37,100 bases of DNA from Desulfovibrio legallii (lineage in GTDB: Bacteria > Desulfobacterota > Desulfovibrionia > Desulfovibrionales > Desulfovibrionaceae): NCBI RefSeq assembly GCF_004309735.1, contig NZ_SIXC01000008.1, positions 146,182-183,281 on the forward strand, read 5' to 3'. Under the pieces are notes generated by a model, which saw nothing but the letters and a program-made list of their open reading frames with translations, was not told the DNA's origin and searched no databases. A program made the position numbers and the translations under genes. Below, piece after piece: positions 7,869-16,035 of the stretch; position 1 is the stretch's first letter; each line of letters starts with the position of its first letter.

Positions 7869-9779
7869 CTATCCCTCCGCCCTTACAACGCATTCCAGAA
7901 TTTCCAAGCCCTTTTCCTCAATCCGTTTCACGGATGCCTCCGCATCGCGGGCCGCGTCCAGCTCCGCCATTTCTTCCAGTATGGGCAGGTTTCCGGAGCG
8001 TTCGCGCTCCGCGAGAAGCTTTTCTTCCATGCTCATGCCGTCCTTGCCGATGCCCTGTTCCCGCAGCAGGGCTTGCGCCGGACTCTCGCCCGCGGGGCGC
8101 GCGATGTCGGCCGGGGTCGGGGTGTATGTCTCCGGCGCGGCTACGGAGTAGTTGACGGGCGCGGCCGCGTCGTATATCATTTTTGTGTCCTGAAGAGCAG
8201 AAAGTCGTGCAGCTGCCAAAGGCGGCGAGGCCTCGCCGTCGACCGTATGGGGGATTGTGCGCCCCTCCTGGACATTTTTTGAAGACAGGCTCTTTCCGAG
8301 CCTGTCTTTTTTTTCGGGGTACAGACTCTTGACCACCGTTTCGCCGGTGGCGGGGTTGACGCTGATGAAGCCCACGTCGGCCATGTCGCCGCGCAGGCGC
8401 ACCAGCGCCTGAATGTGCGGAAACCGCGTCCCGGAGGCAAAATCCGCATCCCCGTGAAATACGGCCAGCAGCAGTTCCGCCAGTCGGTCGGCGCTCATGC
8501 CTTCCTGCAATATGCGCTTTTCGTACAGCTTGCGGGCAACGCGGGCCGGAATGATCAGGCTGTCGCCTTCTATAAGCGGCACGCCTTCCTCCGTGCGTAT
8601 GGCGTTGAGCGCTGCCCGGTAGTCCGGCCGCAGCGGGCCGAAGTCCACATCCGTATAGCTCCCGAACTCCAGAGCGTGCGCCAGGGCTTCCACGCGCAGC
8701 CGTCCCTCCACAGCGCCCCCCCGCAGCAGCGGCCCCACGTCCACGTCCCGGCCTGCGGCCACATCCCGCACGGCCCATTCAAAGGCCTGCAGCAGGTCGG
8801 CCCGGTCGCGTCCGTGGATATTCATGCGCACCCATGCCGCCGGGCTGACAAGCTCCCCGCCGGGGACGCGCGCGGCATCGCCGGAACGGTTTTCTTTCAG
8901 AGAAGTTGAGAAATCTTCGGAAAGAAACCGGTCGGGAACGGCGTCAAAACTGGCTTGCGGCGGGGCAGTACGCCCATCGGTGGGCACGTTGCCGCGCCGC
9001 CTCCCCGACAGATACCTGTGCAGTCCAGCCCCCGCAGCCCCCAGCAACCCGCCCAGCGCCGCACCCATGGCGGCGTCCAGCGACAGGTCGGAGAATCCCA
9101 GATCTTCGCCGCGCGCGCTCAAGGAGGGGAAAACGATAGCGTCGGTGGCCAGGGCTCCGGCCGCCCCTTCCACGGCACCGGCGCGCGCTCCGGCCAGCAG
9201 CGCCGTGCGCAGCCCGGCGTTGGCCGTCTTGCCTGCGGCCGCCAGCCCGCCTCCGAAGGGGATCAGGTTCACCGGGTCTGGCAAACCGCCCAGCATGCCC
9301 GCAAAAAATCCCGCCGCCTGACCGCCCAGGCCGTAATGCTCCGCGCCCGTGGTCAGCGTCACGTCCCGCGCCCGACGCTCGTCAAAATCTTCGGCGTAGA
9401 TGCGGGCGCGTTCTTCGGTAAAATTTTCGCGCCAGGCGATGCCCTTGCGGTAGTACCGGTTGTTTTCGTTCCAGTCCTCTTTTCCGATGAAGGCCGGGGC
9501 CGTGCCCTTCTGCGGCAGCAGCCTTTGCGGCACGGGCGCTCCGGCCCATTCTCCCGTCTCCGTCGCGGCTTCCGTCAGTGCGGGCGCATAGTCGCCGTAG
9601 GCCGCGCGCTCCGCGTCCTGTACGCGTTTTTCGGTCAGAACCACGCTGGCGGTGGTGTGGTCAAAACCTTCCGCCACATGTTCGCCCAGATACTGGCCAA
9701 AGGTCGGCTCCGGGGTCTGGAACCGCAGCACGGCGTCCGGCGTGCTCATAAAATCGCGGCGTACTCCTGGCAACAGCAT
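7869..9779 (-). CDS. Internal virion protein with glycine-rich hydrophobic core
   Basis: A 636-residue phage protein between two other large helical internal proteins. Residues of about 150-255 are glycine/alanine-rich and hydrophobic (GGQAAGFFAGMLGGLPDPV, AAMGAALGGLLGAAGAGL), a pattern common in podoviral ejection proteins that cross the cell envelope. The rest is charged and helical, ending in an acidic Glu-rich tail. The ATG overlaps the upstream stop (TGATG) and has a GGAGAG site 7 bases upstream; the later Met-11 has a less well placed site. The coding strand contains an A8 tract followed at once by a 10-bp hairpin at 8283-8314 (see findings). Function is inferred from context. Confidence 0.7.
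   Translation of the reverse strand: MLLPGVRRDFMSTPDAVLRFQTPEPTFGQYLGEHVAEGFDHTTASVVLTEKRVQDAERAAYGDYAPALTEAATETGEWAGAPVPQRLLPQKGTAPAFIGKEDWNENNRYYRKGIAWRENFTEERARIYAEDFDERRARDVTLTTGAEHYGLGGQAAGFFAGMLGGLPDPVNLIPFGGGLAAAGKTANAGLRTALLAGARAGAVEGAAGALATDAIVFPSLSARGEDLGFSDLSLDAAMGAALGGLLGAAGAGLHRYLSGRRRGNVPTDGRTAPPQASFDAVPDRFLSEDFSTSLKENRSGDAARVPGGELVSPAAWVRMNIHGRDRADLLQAFEWAVRDVAAGRDVDVGPLLRGGAVEGRLRVEALAHALEFGSYTDVDFGPLRPDYRAALNAIRTEEGVPLIEGDSLIIPARVARKLYEKRILQEGMSADRLAELLLAVFHGDADFASGTRFPHIQALVRLRGDMADVGFISVNPATGETVVKSLYPEKKDRLGKSLSSKNVQEGRTIPHTVDGEASPPLAAARLSALQDTKMIYDAAAPVNYSVAAPETYTPTPADIARPAGESPAQALLREQGIGKDGMSMEEKLLAERERSGNLPILEEMAELDAARDAEASVKRIEEKGLEILECVVRAEG
8283..8314 (+). terminator. 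Intrinsic terminator on the strand opposite an internal virion gene
   Basis: Read on the + strand, a perfect 10-bp stem (AGACAGGCTC with GAGCCTGTCT), a TTTCC loop and a run of eight T form a canonical Rho-independent terminator. It lies wholly inside the coding sequence of the 636-residue minus-strand protein, where it encodes KKDRLGKSLSSK. It would stop antisense transcription entering the late operon. On the sense strand the same bases form an A8 slippery tract followed by a hairpin. Confidence 0.6.
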
Positions 9780-11782
9780 CAGTCGCTCTCCATCAGGTTA
9801 TAGGCTCGGGGATCCCCGGCGCGTCGCACTATTTCGTCCCGGTGCAGGCGTTCCACTCCCTGCCCCGTGGCCGCGTCAACAAACAAAAAATACCCGTCAG
9901 CGTCGTAAACCCAGGTGCCGTTGCGCCACAGGCTTTGTTCTCTGAGGGCCTTTGTTCGGGCTTGCGGCGTCTTGCCGGTATTGATGGCGGAGAGGTGGTC
10001 GCGCACCACGGCGTCAAGTCCGGCCTCCAGCGCGCTTTCCTGATCTTTCGTCACAATTTTGCGGGGGGCCGCGATGGCGTAGCCAGGGCCTTCCAGCGTC
10101 CAGAATGCGTCGTCAAGCCCGGACGGATCGCCGCCCGCGGCCGCGTAGTGTTCCCAGGCCCTGGCGGTTTTGGTCGCAAAGGCCATCTGCGCGCCGCTGC
10201 GGTACATCACATCACCGGTATGGCGCAGGACGCGCAGCACGGGGCTGTTCGCGAGCTGGTCCTTCTGATCCTTCGACGGGCTGGGCAGATCCTTGTCCTT
10301 CGCTTCGGCGGCCAGCACCATGCGGGAAATCTGCGCGGGCGCGAGGGCATCCAGCACGGGGGCCACGGCCAGCAGGGCGCTGGGCAGCTTGGCCTGCTCC
10401 AGCACGGCGGGCAGATGCCTGCCGTATTGGGCCCGCAGTGTTTCCAGCATGCCGGCCTTTGCCGCCGCGTCCGTGCTCTGCGTCCAGCGGGCGTTCACAT
10501 CTGCCGCGTTTTCCGCCGTCATGGGGCGCGGCACAAAGCCGGGCACGCCTGCGCCCATGGCCTCCTGCTTCGCCATCAGCCTGGTGACGTTGGCTTCCGT
10601 GATTTGCTGCGGCGCTTCGCCCTGCAGGGCCTGCCCCATGGGATTTTTGAGGAACAGAGCGGCACGGTGCTGGTAAATATCCGTTCGGGTGGATATCTCC
10701 GCGTCGAGCTGGCGCATCTTTCGCGCGTCCGCCTCGGCTCCCTGGGTTTGCAGCGTCCGCAGTTCCGTATGCAGTCCGTTGATGCTCTCCGCCAGATCCG
10801 GCAGCGTCTGCGCGTTGCTTTCGCGTATGGCGACCTGGTTGTTTTCGTAGACGCTCGCGCGCCGCTCCAGAATTTCGGCCCGCTTGGCGTCGCCCAGGCG
10901 TCGCAGCTCGGATGCGGTTTTCATGAGGCTGGAGACATCTCCGGTCATTTTTGCCGTGTAGTCGTCATCCTCAATGGTGGACAGCAGTTCCGCCTTGCGC
11001 TCGTTGGCGGCCGCCCGCGCCTGCGCGGCATCGCTGCGCACATCGGCCTGATACCGCTTTTTCGCCTTGGCCTGCTGCGCGGGCGTGAGGCCCAGGGCTT
11101 CCATGCTGCCCATGGCCCGTCCCCGGTCCATGGCGTACATATTGTCAAAGGCCGTCAGCGACAGTTTTTCCCGCGCGTCGTGCAAGCGCGCCTTCGCTTC
11201 TTCGGGACGAAAAAGGCCTTGTCCCACGCCCATGGTAAATGCCTCTTCCAGTTGGCCTGCGGCGTCGCCAAAGGCCGCCGGGTCGCGCTCCAGTCCGTCG
11301 GTAATGCCCTGAATACGCTGTTCAAACATATCCTTGCCGTGCGCCAGCATCTGCCCATGCTCAAATCTGGAGGCACCGGCAAGCCCCTGTACGGCCCGGC
11401 CTTCGGCCCATCCGGTGAAAGCCCGCAACGCGTTGCCCGATCCGCCGTTCTCCCGCAACCAGGCGGCTGTTTCGTCCCGCGTTTCGCCGCTCCTTCCGGT
11501 AAAATCCCGCGTGAAGCCCCGCGCCTTTTCGCCGGTGCGGCTTGTTTCCGCCTCCGTGGAAAAGGCCGTCATGGCGTTTGTATAGCGGTTCTGCGCGTCC
11601 ACCAGCAGATCATGATCGCGCTGCTGCTGCATGACCAGCCCGCTGCGGACTATTGTCTGCATGCTCTGACCCAACGCTTGCCACGCTTCCGTCCCGGCGG
11701 ATGCGGCGGCCGCGCCCGGCGATGCCGCCGCTGGCAGGTTGGTAGCCAGGTAGGCGTATGGTCTTTCAGGAATCTTTACCAT
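9779..11782 (-). CDS. Helical internal virion protein (T7 gp15-like position)
   Basis: A 667-residue soluble protein, almost entirely predicted helix with many Gln, Ala, Arg and Glu residues and no membrane segment. It follows the gp14-like gene and precedes two more large internal proteins, matching the gp14-15-16 order of T7 core proteins that are ejected into the host with the genome. An AGGAC ribosome site precedes the ATG, and the stop overlaps the start of the next gene (TGATG). I see no enzyme motif. The role rests on position, length and coiled-coil character. Confidence 0.65.
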   Translation of the reverse strand: MVKIPERPYAYLATNLPAAASPGAAAASAGTEAWQALGQSMQTIVRSGLVMQQQRDHDLLVDAQNRYTNAMTAFSTEAETSRTGEKARGFTRDFTGRSGETRDETAAWLRENGGSGNALRAFTGWAEGRAVQGLAGASRFEHGQMLAHGKDMFEQRIQGITDGLERDPAAFGDAAGQLEEAFTMGVGQGLFRPEEAKARLHDAREKLSLTAFDNMYAMDRGRAMGSMEALGLTPAQQAKAKKRYQADVRSDAAQARAAANERKAELLSTIEDDDYTAKMTGDVSSLMKTASELRRLGDAKRAEILERRASVYENNQVAIRESNAQTLPDLAESINGLHTELRTLQTQGAEADARKMRQLDAEISTRTDIYQHRAALFLKNPMGQALQGEAPQQITEANVTRLMAKQEAMGAGVPGFVPRPMTAENAADVNARWTQSTDAAAKAGMLETLRAQYGRHLPAVLEQAKLPSALLAVAPVLDALAPAQISRMVLAAEAKDKDLPSPSKDQKDQLANSPVLRVLRHTGDVMYRSGAQMAFATKTARAWEHYAAAGGDPSGLDDAFWTLEGPGYAIAAPRKIVTKDQESALEAGLDAVVRDHLSAINTGKTPQARTKALREQSLWRNGTWVYDADGYFLFVDAATGQGVERLHRDEIVRRAGDPRAYNLMESD

Positions 11783-11794
11783 GTTCGGTCCTGA

Positions 11795-12325
11795 TTATTT
11801 CAAGGCTCCGGCAATGGAGGTGTTGAAGAGGTTCTTGCCAGCCGATGCCAAACCCGTGTTTGCCCCGCTGCCCAACAGCCCTTTGAAGACCCCGGCGTTG
11901 GCAATGCCCATGCCGAGGGCCCCGCCCATGCCGCCAAGGATGCTTCCCGTCGCGGAGCCCTGCGCCTGGTTCTTCACCGCAGCGGCCCGCTGCCGGGCGC
12001 TCCAGTTTTCCAGTTCCCCGCTGTACAGCAGCTGCATGGCGCTGACTTCGCCCTCGGCGTCCGTGGCGGCCAGCACGTCAAGCGGGCTGCCGCTGTTCAC
12101 GTCCACGCCGCTGGATCCATAGGCGGCGCGCTGCTGCGAGGCCAGCCGCCGGTACTTGTCCCGTTCCTGGGCCGCTTTGTTCTGCGCCTGCGCCAGAGCC
12201 GCGGAACCTTGCGCCTTGTAGGCGCTGGCCTGGGCGTCCGCCGCCTGACTGGCGGACCCGGCCTGCGCCAGGCCGCCAATCATGCTCACGGCCATGCCTG
12301 CCGCCAGTAATGCCGCGCTTGCCAT
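11795..12325 (-). CDS. gp14-like internal virion protein
   Basis: A 176-residue protein with a hydrophobic N-terminus (MASAALLAAGMAVSMIGGLA) and a central helical stretch YKAQGSAALAQAQNKAAQERDKYRRLASQQRA, here given in parts as the family hallmark: repeated Ala-Gln helices ending in QRAAYGSSGVD. A glycine-rich end (ILGGMGGALGMGIANAG) closes the protein. This pattern is typical of podoviral gp14-type core proteins, which insert in the outer membrane as the first ejected component. The start has a strong AAGGAGG site. It is the first of four genes in the T7-like internal-protein block. Confidence 0.75.
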   Translation of the reverse strand: MASAALLAAGMAVSMIGGLAQAGSASQAADAQASAYKAQGSAALAQAQNKAAQERDKYRRLASQQRAAYGSSGVDVNSGSPLDVLAATDAEGEVSAMQLLYSGELENWSARQRAAAVKNQAQGSATGSILGGMGGALGMGIANAGVFKGLLGSGANTGLASAGKNLFNTSIAGALK

Positions 12326-12385
12326 ACCGCCTCCTTAGAATATTGCGTTACACCTTCGTGGCGGGCGTCTACTTCCGCAGCCGCC

Positions 12386-12412
12386 AGAGCAAGTTCAAAG
12401 CGAACTTGCTCT
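12386..12412 (-). repeat. Perfect 11-bp hairpin at the stop codon of the nozzle gene
   Basis: AGAGCAAGTTC and GAACTTGCTCT form an uninterrupted 11-bp stem around a 5-nt loop, starting inside the TAG stop of the nozzle gene. No T-run follows on the minus strand, so it is not a standard terminator. It may stabilise the upstream mRNA end or be a processing site. Confidence 0.6.
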
Positions 12413-14918
12413 AATTGTTGATTGTGACTTCGGGAATGATCATGAGCAGGCTTACAGGCAATACCCCGTCTCCGTAGAACCTGACGCGCGTATCTTCGTT
12501 CCAGCCGCCGGGCAGGGGCAGCCGCACGCTGCCCGTAAACAACGGGGGCGGCGAATCCATGAAGTCCTGGCCGTCGCGGAAGCTGATGGTATAAGCGCTC
12601 CCGTTGCCCCCCGCCCGCGTGTAGGACACGCCGCCAGTCATGTAGAACCGGGCAATCACCGCGTTCACCAGGGCCTTTTTGCCCTGCATGGCCCCGCGCG
12701 GGCTGATGCCTTCGATGCGCATGGGCGCTACGATCCAGCGGTAGGGCAGACCGACCACGATATGTGATGCGGGGGCGTCCAGCGTAATGCTGCCGTTGTT
12801 CACCGCCAGCAGGGGATGTTCCGCGCCGTCGGCCAGTACGGCCACCGTATACCCCTCCAGATGTTCCAGCCCGTGCAGCGTCCGTACAGGCTCACCCGTG
12901 TAGAAAAGGCCGCAGTCCACATACATGGGCGGAACGGCGGACTCCGTCAGGGAGACCGTTTTTTCCGAAGAGAGAGGATCCCGGTATGCTTCTACCAGTG
13001 AAAACCGCACCATGCCGTTTTTGCCGCGCAGCGCGGCAACGTCCGTATCGTCTTCCGTCGTGTAGGGGCAGACCTCGGGGCACCAATTCAGCCCGCTTGC
13101 GTCCGCAATCTCGCTCAGGGGCTTTGAGGTAGGATGCCATATAATACTGATCCCGTTTTTACCGCGCCCGCCCGCGCCCGCGTCCGTTCCGTCCACCGGC
13201 CCGGCATCGCCCACGCCGCCTGCGCCGCCGTAGGCATTGCTCGAAGCGGCAAGGCCCTGATACACGGATTCACTGGTGACAGCGCACTGTCCCTGCCCGG
13301 TTGCTCCGGCTGCTCCCGGCGATCCGTCGCCGACGACGCCTCCGGCCACGCTCCGCCCAAGTATGGAGGTCGCGCCCCCGGGGTTGCCCAAGGCATCCCC
13401 CGGACCGGTGGGTTCGGCTCCCCCTTCGCCTACGGTAAAAGGAACGGGAACTCCGGCCGCAAGATACGCGTAAAACTGCAAGCGTTCCCCGGCCCCGCCG
13501 CCAGTCCCCCCATCGCCGCCGCGAGCGTCTGCAACGGCGTCCACGCCCGGATCCTGGCTGGCGCGCCAGCTTGTGACGGAAAATCCTTCGTTGGAAATAG
13601 CGCCGCTCGCGCCGCCGCCTACGATGTCAACGGCATAGGTGCCGTTTACCGAGGCGGCGAACGTTCCTGATTCCCTGAAATCGTGAGGAGGGCCGGAGTC
13701 GTTGTTGACGGATGCAACGGCCTGCACCCGGTCCCAGGGCGCGGCCATCATTTCGATGCACGGCCCGTTTCTGCGTTCCACCAGCAACCAGGTGGCCGTA
13801 TAACCATCCGCCGGGATGCAGCATACGGACCTGACAAGGCCCTTTGTCTCGAACCGGTGCCAGCCTACCACTTCCTGTTGCTTGAGCCATGTGCATCCGG
13901 CCATGGTGCCGTCCTGCATCACGCACCAGATGATGCCGTCCGGGTTCTGATAGTTGGCTATGGACACGATGCCCGGCTGCGTCAGATGCTCGGCCAGCAG
14001 GCTGAGGTCTTCCACGATGTGCGAATCGGACCCATAGTCGTAGGTAAGGCTATACAGCCGCCGGGAATCGGCGCTTACGGCCACGATGGAGGCTCCCACA
14101 GAAAGCGGCGTAACCGAGGTGCTGCCGTAGTTGCTGTTCAGCACGGCCTGTATGTTTTCCGGCGTCACGCTCCCGTTTCCGTCCCCGATGAGCCATTCTC
14201 CGCCGCCAGTCCCTGCGATAAGCCGCTTGCCAGGGACAAACCAAAGAATGTCGTTGACCTGTTCGCTGACCAGGCTGAAGGACATGGACGCGTCCTGCGT
14301 GTCCGAATCGTCTTCTTCCTGCGCCGTGGGGCCGCTGAAGTTCTGAAAATCGCCGGTACGGCTTGCCCATAGCTTGTTGGGTTTGCCGGGCACGCCGCCC
14401 AGCCACAGTCGCTGCTGAAAAAACGTGCCGCAGCCTGGCCATGTGTCGTCGCCCCATTCCGCAGGTTGCGCCGTAAATTGCACGACCTGCAGTTCAAACG
14501 TGTCCACGCCCGTGCGCATCAGCTTTCTGGGGGCCGTGGAAGCGCAAAACATATACATGACGTCCGCAGCCTGGCAGAAAGACAGGCCCATATGCTGCTC
14601 CACCGACCACGGCGTATTGATATCCTTGCCCGCCAGATAGCCGCCGTCCCGGAAAAACCGGATCTTGCCCGGGCACAGCTCCAGAACGTAGGCCTGCGTC
14701 GAACTGAAGACGAAGGGCAGCAGCCTGGAACGGGGAGACCCCGCCTGGGCCACATAGTATGTTCCCATGCGCCGTACGGCGGGGCCGTGCGGCATCAGCG
14801 ACATGTTCACAAGCTCGGAACAGGCGCTCCCATACTTGGCAAGATCCGCCCGCCCATACAGGCGCGGGCTCCATTCGCCGCCGGTAAAACTGGTAATAGC
14901 AGGGGTCGCGGTACTCAT
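12411..14918 (-). CDS. Tail tube nozzle protein (T7 gp12 / tail tubular protein B-like) with glycine-rich insert
   Basis: An 835-residue protein whose N-terminus (SFTGGEWSPRLYGRADLAKY, then VNMSLMPHGPAVRRMGTYYV) is the recognisable start of podoviral tail tubular protein B, which forms the tip of the short tail. A beta-propeller-like core continues to about residue 415. Residues of about 425-590 are then very glycine-rich with collagen-like steps (GSPGAAGATGQG) and GGGASGAISNEG, after which nozzle-like sequence resumes (VDCGLFYTGEPVRTLHGLEH and YRWIVAPMRIEG). The glycine-rich part looks like an inserted surface or adhesin-type domain. The gene follows the gp11-like adaptor by 37 bp. Confidence 0.85.
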   Translation of the reverse strand: MSTATPAITSFTGGEWSPRLYGRADLAKYGSACSELVNMSLMPHGPAVRRMGTYYVAQAGSPRSRLLPFVFSSTQAYVLELCPGKIRFFRDGGYLAGKDINTPWSVEQHMGLSFCQAADVMYMFCASTAPRKLMRTGVDTFELQVVQFTAQPAEWGDDTWPGCGTFFQQRLWLGGVPGKPNKLWASRTGDFQNFSGPTAQEEDDSDTQDASMSFSLVSEQVNDILWFVPGKRLIAGTGGGEWLIGDGNGSVTPENIQAVLNSNYGSTSVTPLSVGASIVAVSADSRRLYSLTYDYGSDSHIVEDLSLLAEHLTQPGIVSIANYQNPDGIIWCVMQDGTMAGCTWLKQQEVVGWHRFETKGLVRSVCCIPADGYTATWLLVERRNGPCIEMMAAPWDRVQAVASVNNDSGPPHDFRESGTFAASVNGTYAVDIVGGGASGAISNEGFSVTSWRASQDPGVDAVADARGGDGGTGGGAGERLQFYAYLAAGVPVPFTVGEGGAEPTGPGDALGNPGGATSILGRSVAGGVVGDGSPGAAGATGQGQCAVTSESVYQGLAASSNAYGGAGGVGDAGPVDGTDAGAGGRGKNGISIIWHPTSKPLSEIADASGLNWCPEVCPYTTEDDTDVAALRGKNGMVRFSLVEAYRDPLSSEKTVSLTESAVPPMYVDCGLFYTGEPVRTLHGLEHLEGYTVAVLADGAEHPLLAVNNGSITLDAPASHIVVGLPYRWIVAPMRIEGISPRGAMQGKKALVNAVIARFYMTGGVSYTRAGGNGSAYTISFRDGQDFMDSPPPLFTGSVRLPLPGGWNEDTRVRFYGDGVLPVSLLMIIPEVTINN

Positions 14919-14955
14919 TTTCAGCCTTTTTCTTCAGTTGCGATGCCGCCGGTTC

Positions 14956-15525
14956 CTAACCCATTTTGGCCGCCGCCCACTCCGAACGGCCCCACTGTGC
15001 GGGATCCTCCGCGTCCATGGCGTCCAGATGCCGGGAGTCACGCAACTTAAGCGCGTAGCGCTCTTCAAGGCCCTGCACAAGGGCTGTTGAGGCGCTGGAC
15101 GCAAAGGCCAGGGTTGCCGCCAGCTTCAGCGCCATGCACTGCACAAGCGCCGGGTCGTAGGACGCGGGATCTTCCAGCCGCCGCACATAGGCGATGGACA
15201 TTTGCGGCTCGTCGGCCAGCAGATGGGGTCCCTCCACGCGGCAGCGCGCGCCTTCCGGGCAGGTGGATACCAGGCGCAAAAAATCCGGCGGCAGCGCGTA
15301 GGAATATGCGAAGCCGAACGTCGGAACGGAGCCCGTTCGTATGAGGGCCGTGCGGGCACATGCGCACTTCCACACGTGCGACCGCAGCACTTCATCGCGC
15401 ACCATAGGCCACGCGCGGCGCACCCGCTCCGCCAGGGGGGAGGCCTGCGCCGCATCAGTCAGGGCTTCTTCGCCGATGTAGTCCAAAGCCAGGTTGAATA
15501 TGTGTATCAGCCCGTTGACCGCCAT
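14956..15525 (-). CDS. Head-to-tail adaptor (T7 gp11 / tail tubular protein A-like)
   Basis: A 189-residue protein with the features of podoviral gp11-type adaptors: an N-terminal helical core (ALDYIGEEALTDAAQASPLA, then VRDEVLRSHVWKCA), a central beta section (YALPPDFLRLVSTCPEG) with the usual PPDFLR step, and a C-terminal helical part with a conserved Ala-rich helix. The adaptor ring joins portal and nozzle. It sits between the capsid region and the nozzle gene, as in T7. The previous stop lies 7 bp before the start. Confidence 0.85.
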   Translation of the reverse strand: MAVNGLIHIFNLALDYIGEEALTDAAQASPLAERVRRAWPMVRDEVLRSHVWKCACARTALIRTGSVPTFGFAYSYALPPDFLRLVSTCPEGARCRVEGPHLLADEPQMSIAYVRRLEDPASYDPALVQCMALKLAATLAFASSASTALVQGLEERYALKLRDSRHLDAMDAEDPAQWGRSEWAAAKMG

Positions 15526-15531
15526 GGCCGC

Positions 15532-15807
15532 CTAGTCCTTCACCACTATCAGCCGCACGTCTTCGCGCGCCGCCAGAATGACCACGTCGCCGCTGCGCAT
15601 GCCGTAAGCCCGCCGCGCGTCGTCCCACCAGCCGGGACCGCAGGCGGGCGGCCAGTCGCCGTCGTGCGTGTACAGCCACAGCCCCCGCGCCGCCTGCCGC
15701 AGACAGTCACGGTTGAAGACCGCCGCGGCATCCGCCGTTTGGTCCGCAGCGGCAGCGGCAGCAACCGGAGAAGCGGGGATTTCAGTGTCGTTGTTCTTTT
15801 TGCTCAT
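15532..15807 (-). CDS. Small virion-region protein of unknown function
   Basis: A 91-residue protein with a low-complexity Ala-rich N-terminus (PVAAAAAADQTADAAA) and a compact Trp-rich C-terminal half (RGLWLYTHDGDWPPACG, GWWDDARRAYG). It has a GGAG site 7 bases before the ATG and is the first gene after the double terminator behind the capsid gene. The position suggests a small head or head-completion protein. I do not recognise a family. Confidence 0.65.
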   Translation of the reverse strand: MSKKNNDTEIPASPVAAAAAADQTADAAAVFNRDCLRQAARGLWLYTHDGDWPPACGPGWWDDARRAYGMRSGDVVILAAREDVRLIVVKD

Positions 15808-15868
15808 GTCTTGCTCCAGTTTTTAGGGCGCTTTCCGGCTGTTGCCAGTAAACTTGAGAATTGGAAGT

Positions 15869-15944
15869 AAAAAAACGCCCCCGTGTGAAAACAACATCTC
15901 ACACGGGGGCGTAAAAAAGCCGGGGCGATTCGCATCGCCCCGGC
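15869..15944 (-). terminator. Tandem Rho-independent terminators after the capsid gene
   Basis: On the minus strand two hairpins follow each other. The first (15919-15944) pairs GCCGGGGCGAT with ATCGCCCCGGC and is followed by six T. The second (15876-15911) has a 13-bp stem of CGCCCCCGTGTGA with its complement and is followed by seven T. They lie about 90 bp past the capsid stop and before the adaptor-side genes. No good new promoter was seen between them and the next gene at 15807, so the tail genes probably depend on read-through or antitermination. Confidence 0.9.
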
Positions 15945-16035
15945 CGGTTGTGTTGCACTAAACCTTTCGGAGTAATCTTCTTATGTGAAAACCGCGTTCC
16001 TAGTCAACCTCCCGGTCTCCGCCTCCGGGCGCTGC

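Noticed and set aside
5352-8282. Very long + strand open frame of 976 codons opposite the internal virion gene
   Set aside because: It is a mirror frame caused by GC-rich codon bias; it has no ribosome site, an implausible His/Arg/Gly-rich composition and lies against a well-supported gene. Similar mirror frames at 9842-11794 and 20068-21927 were dropped for the same reason.
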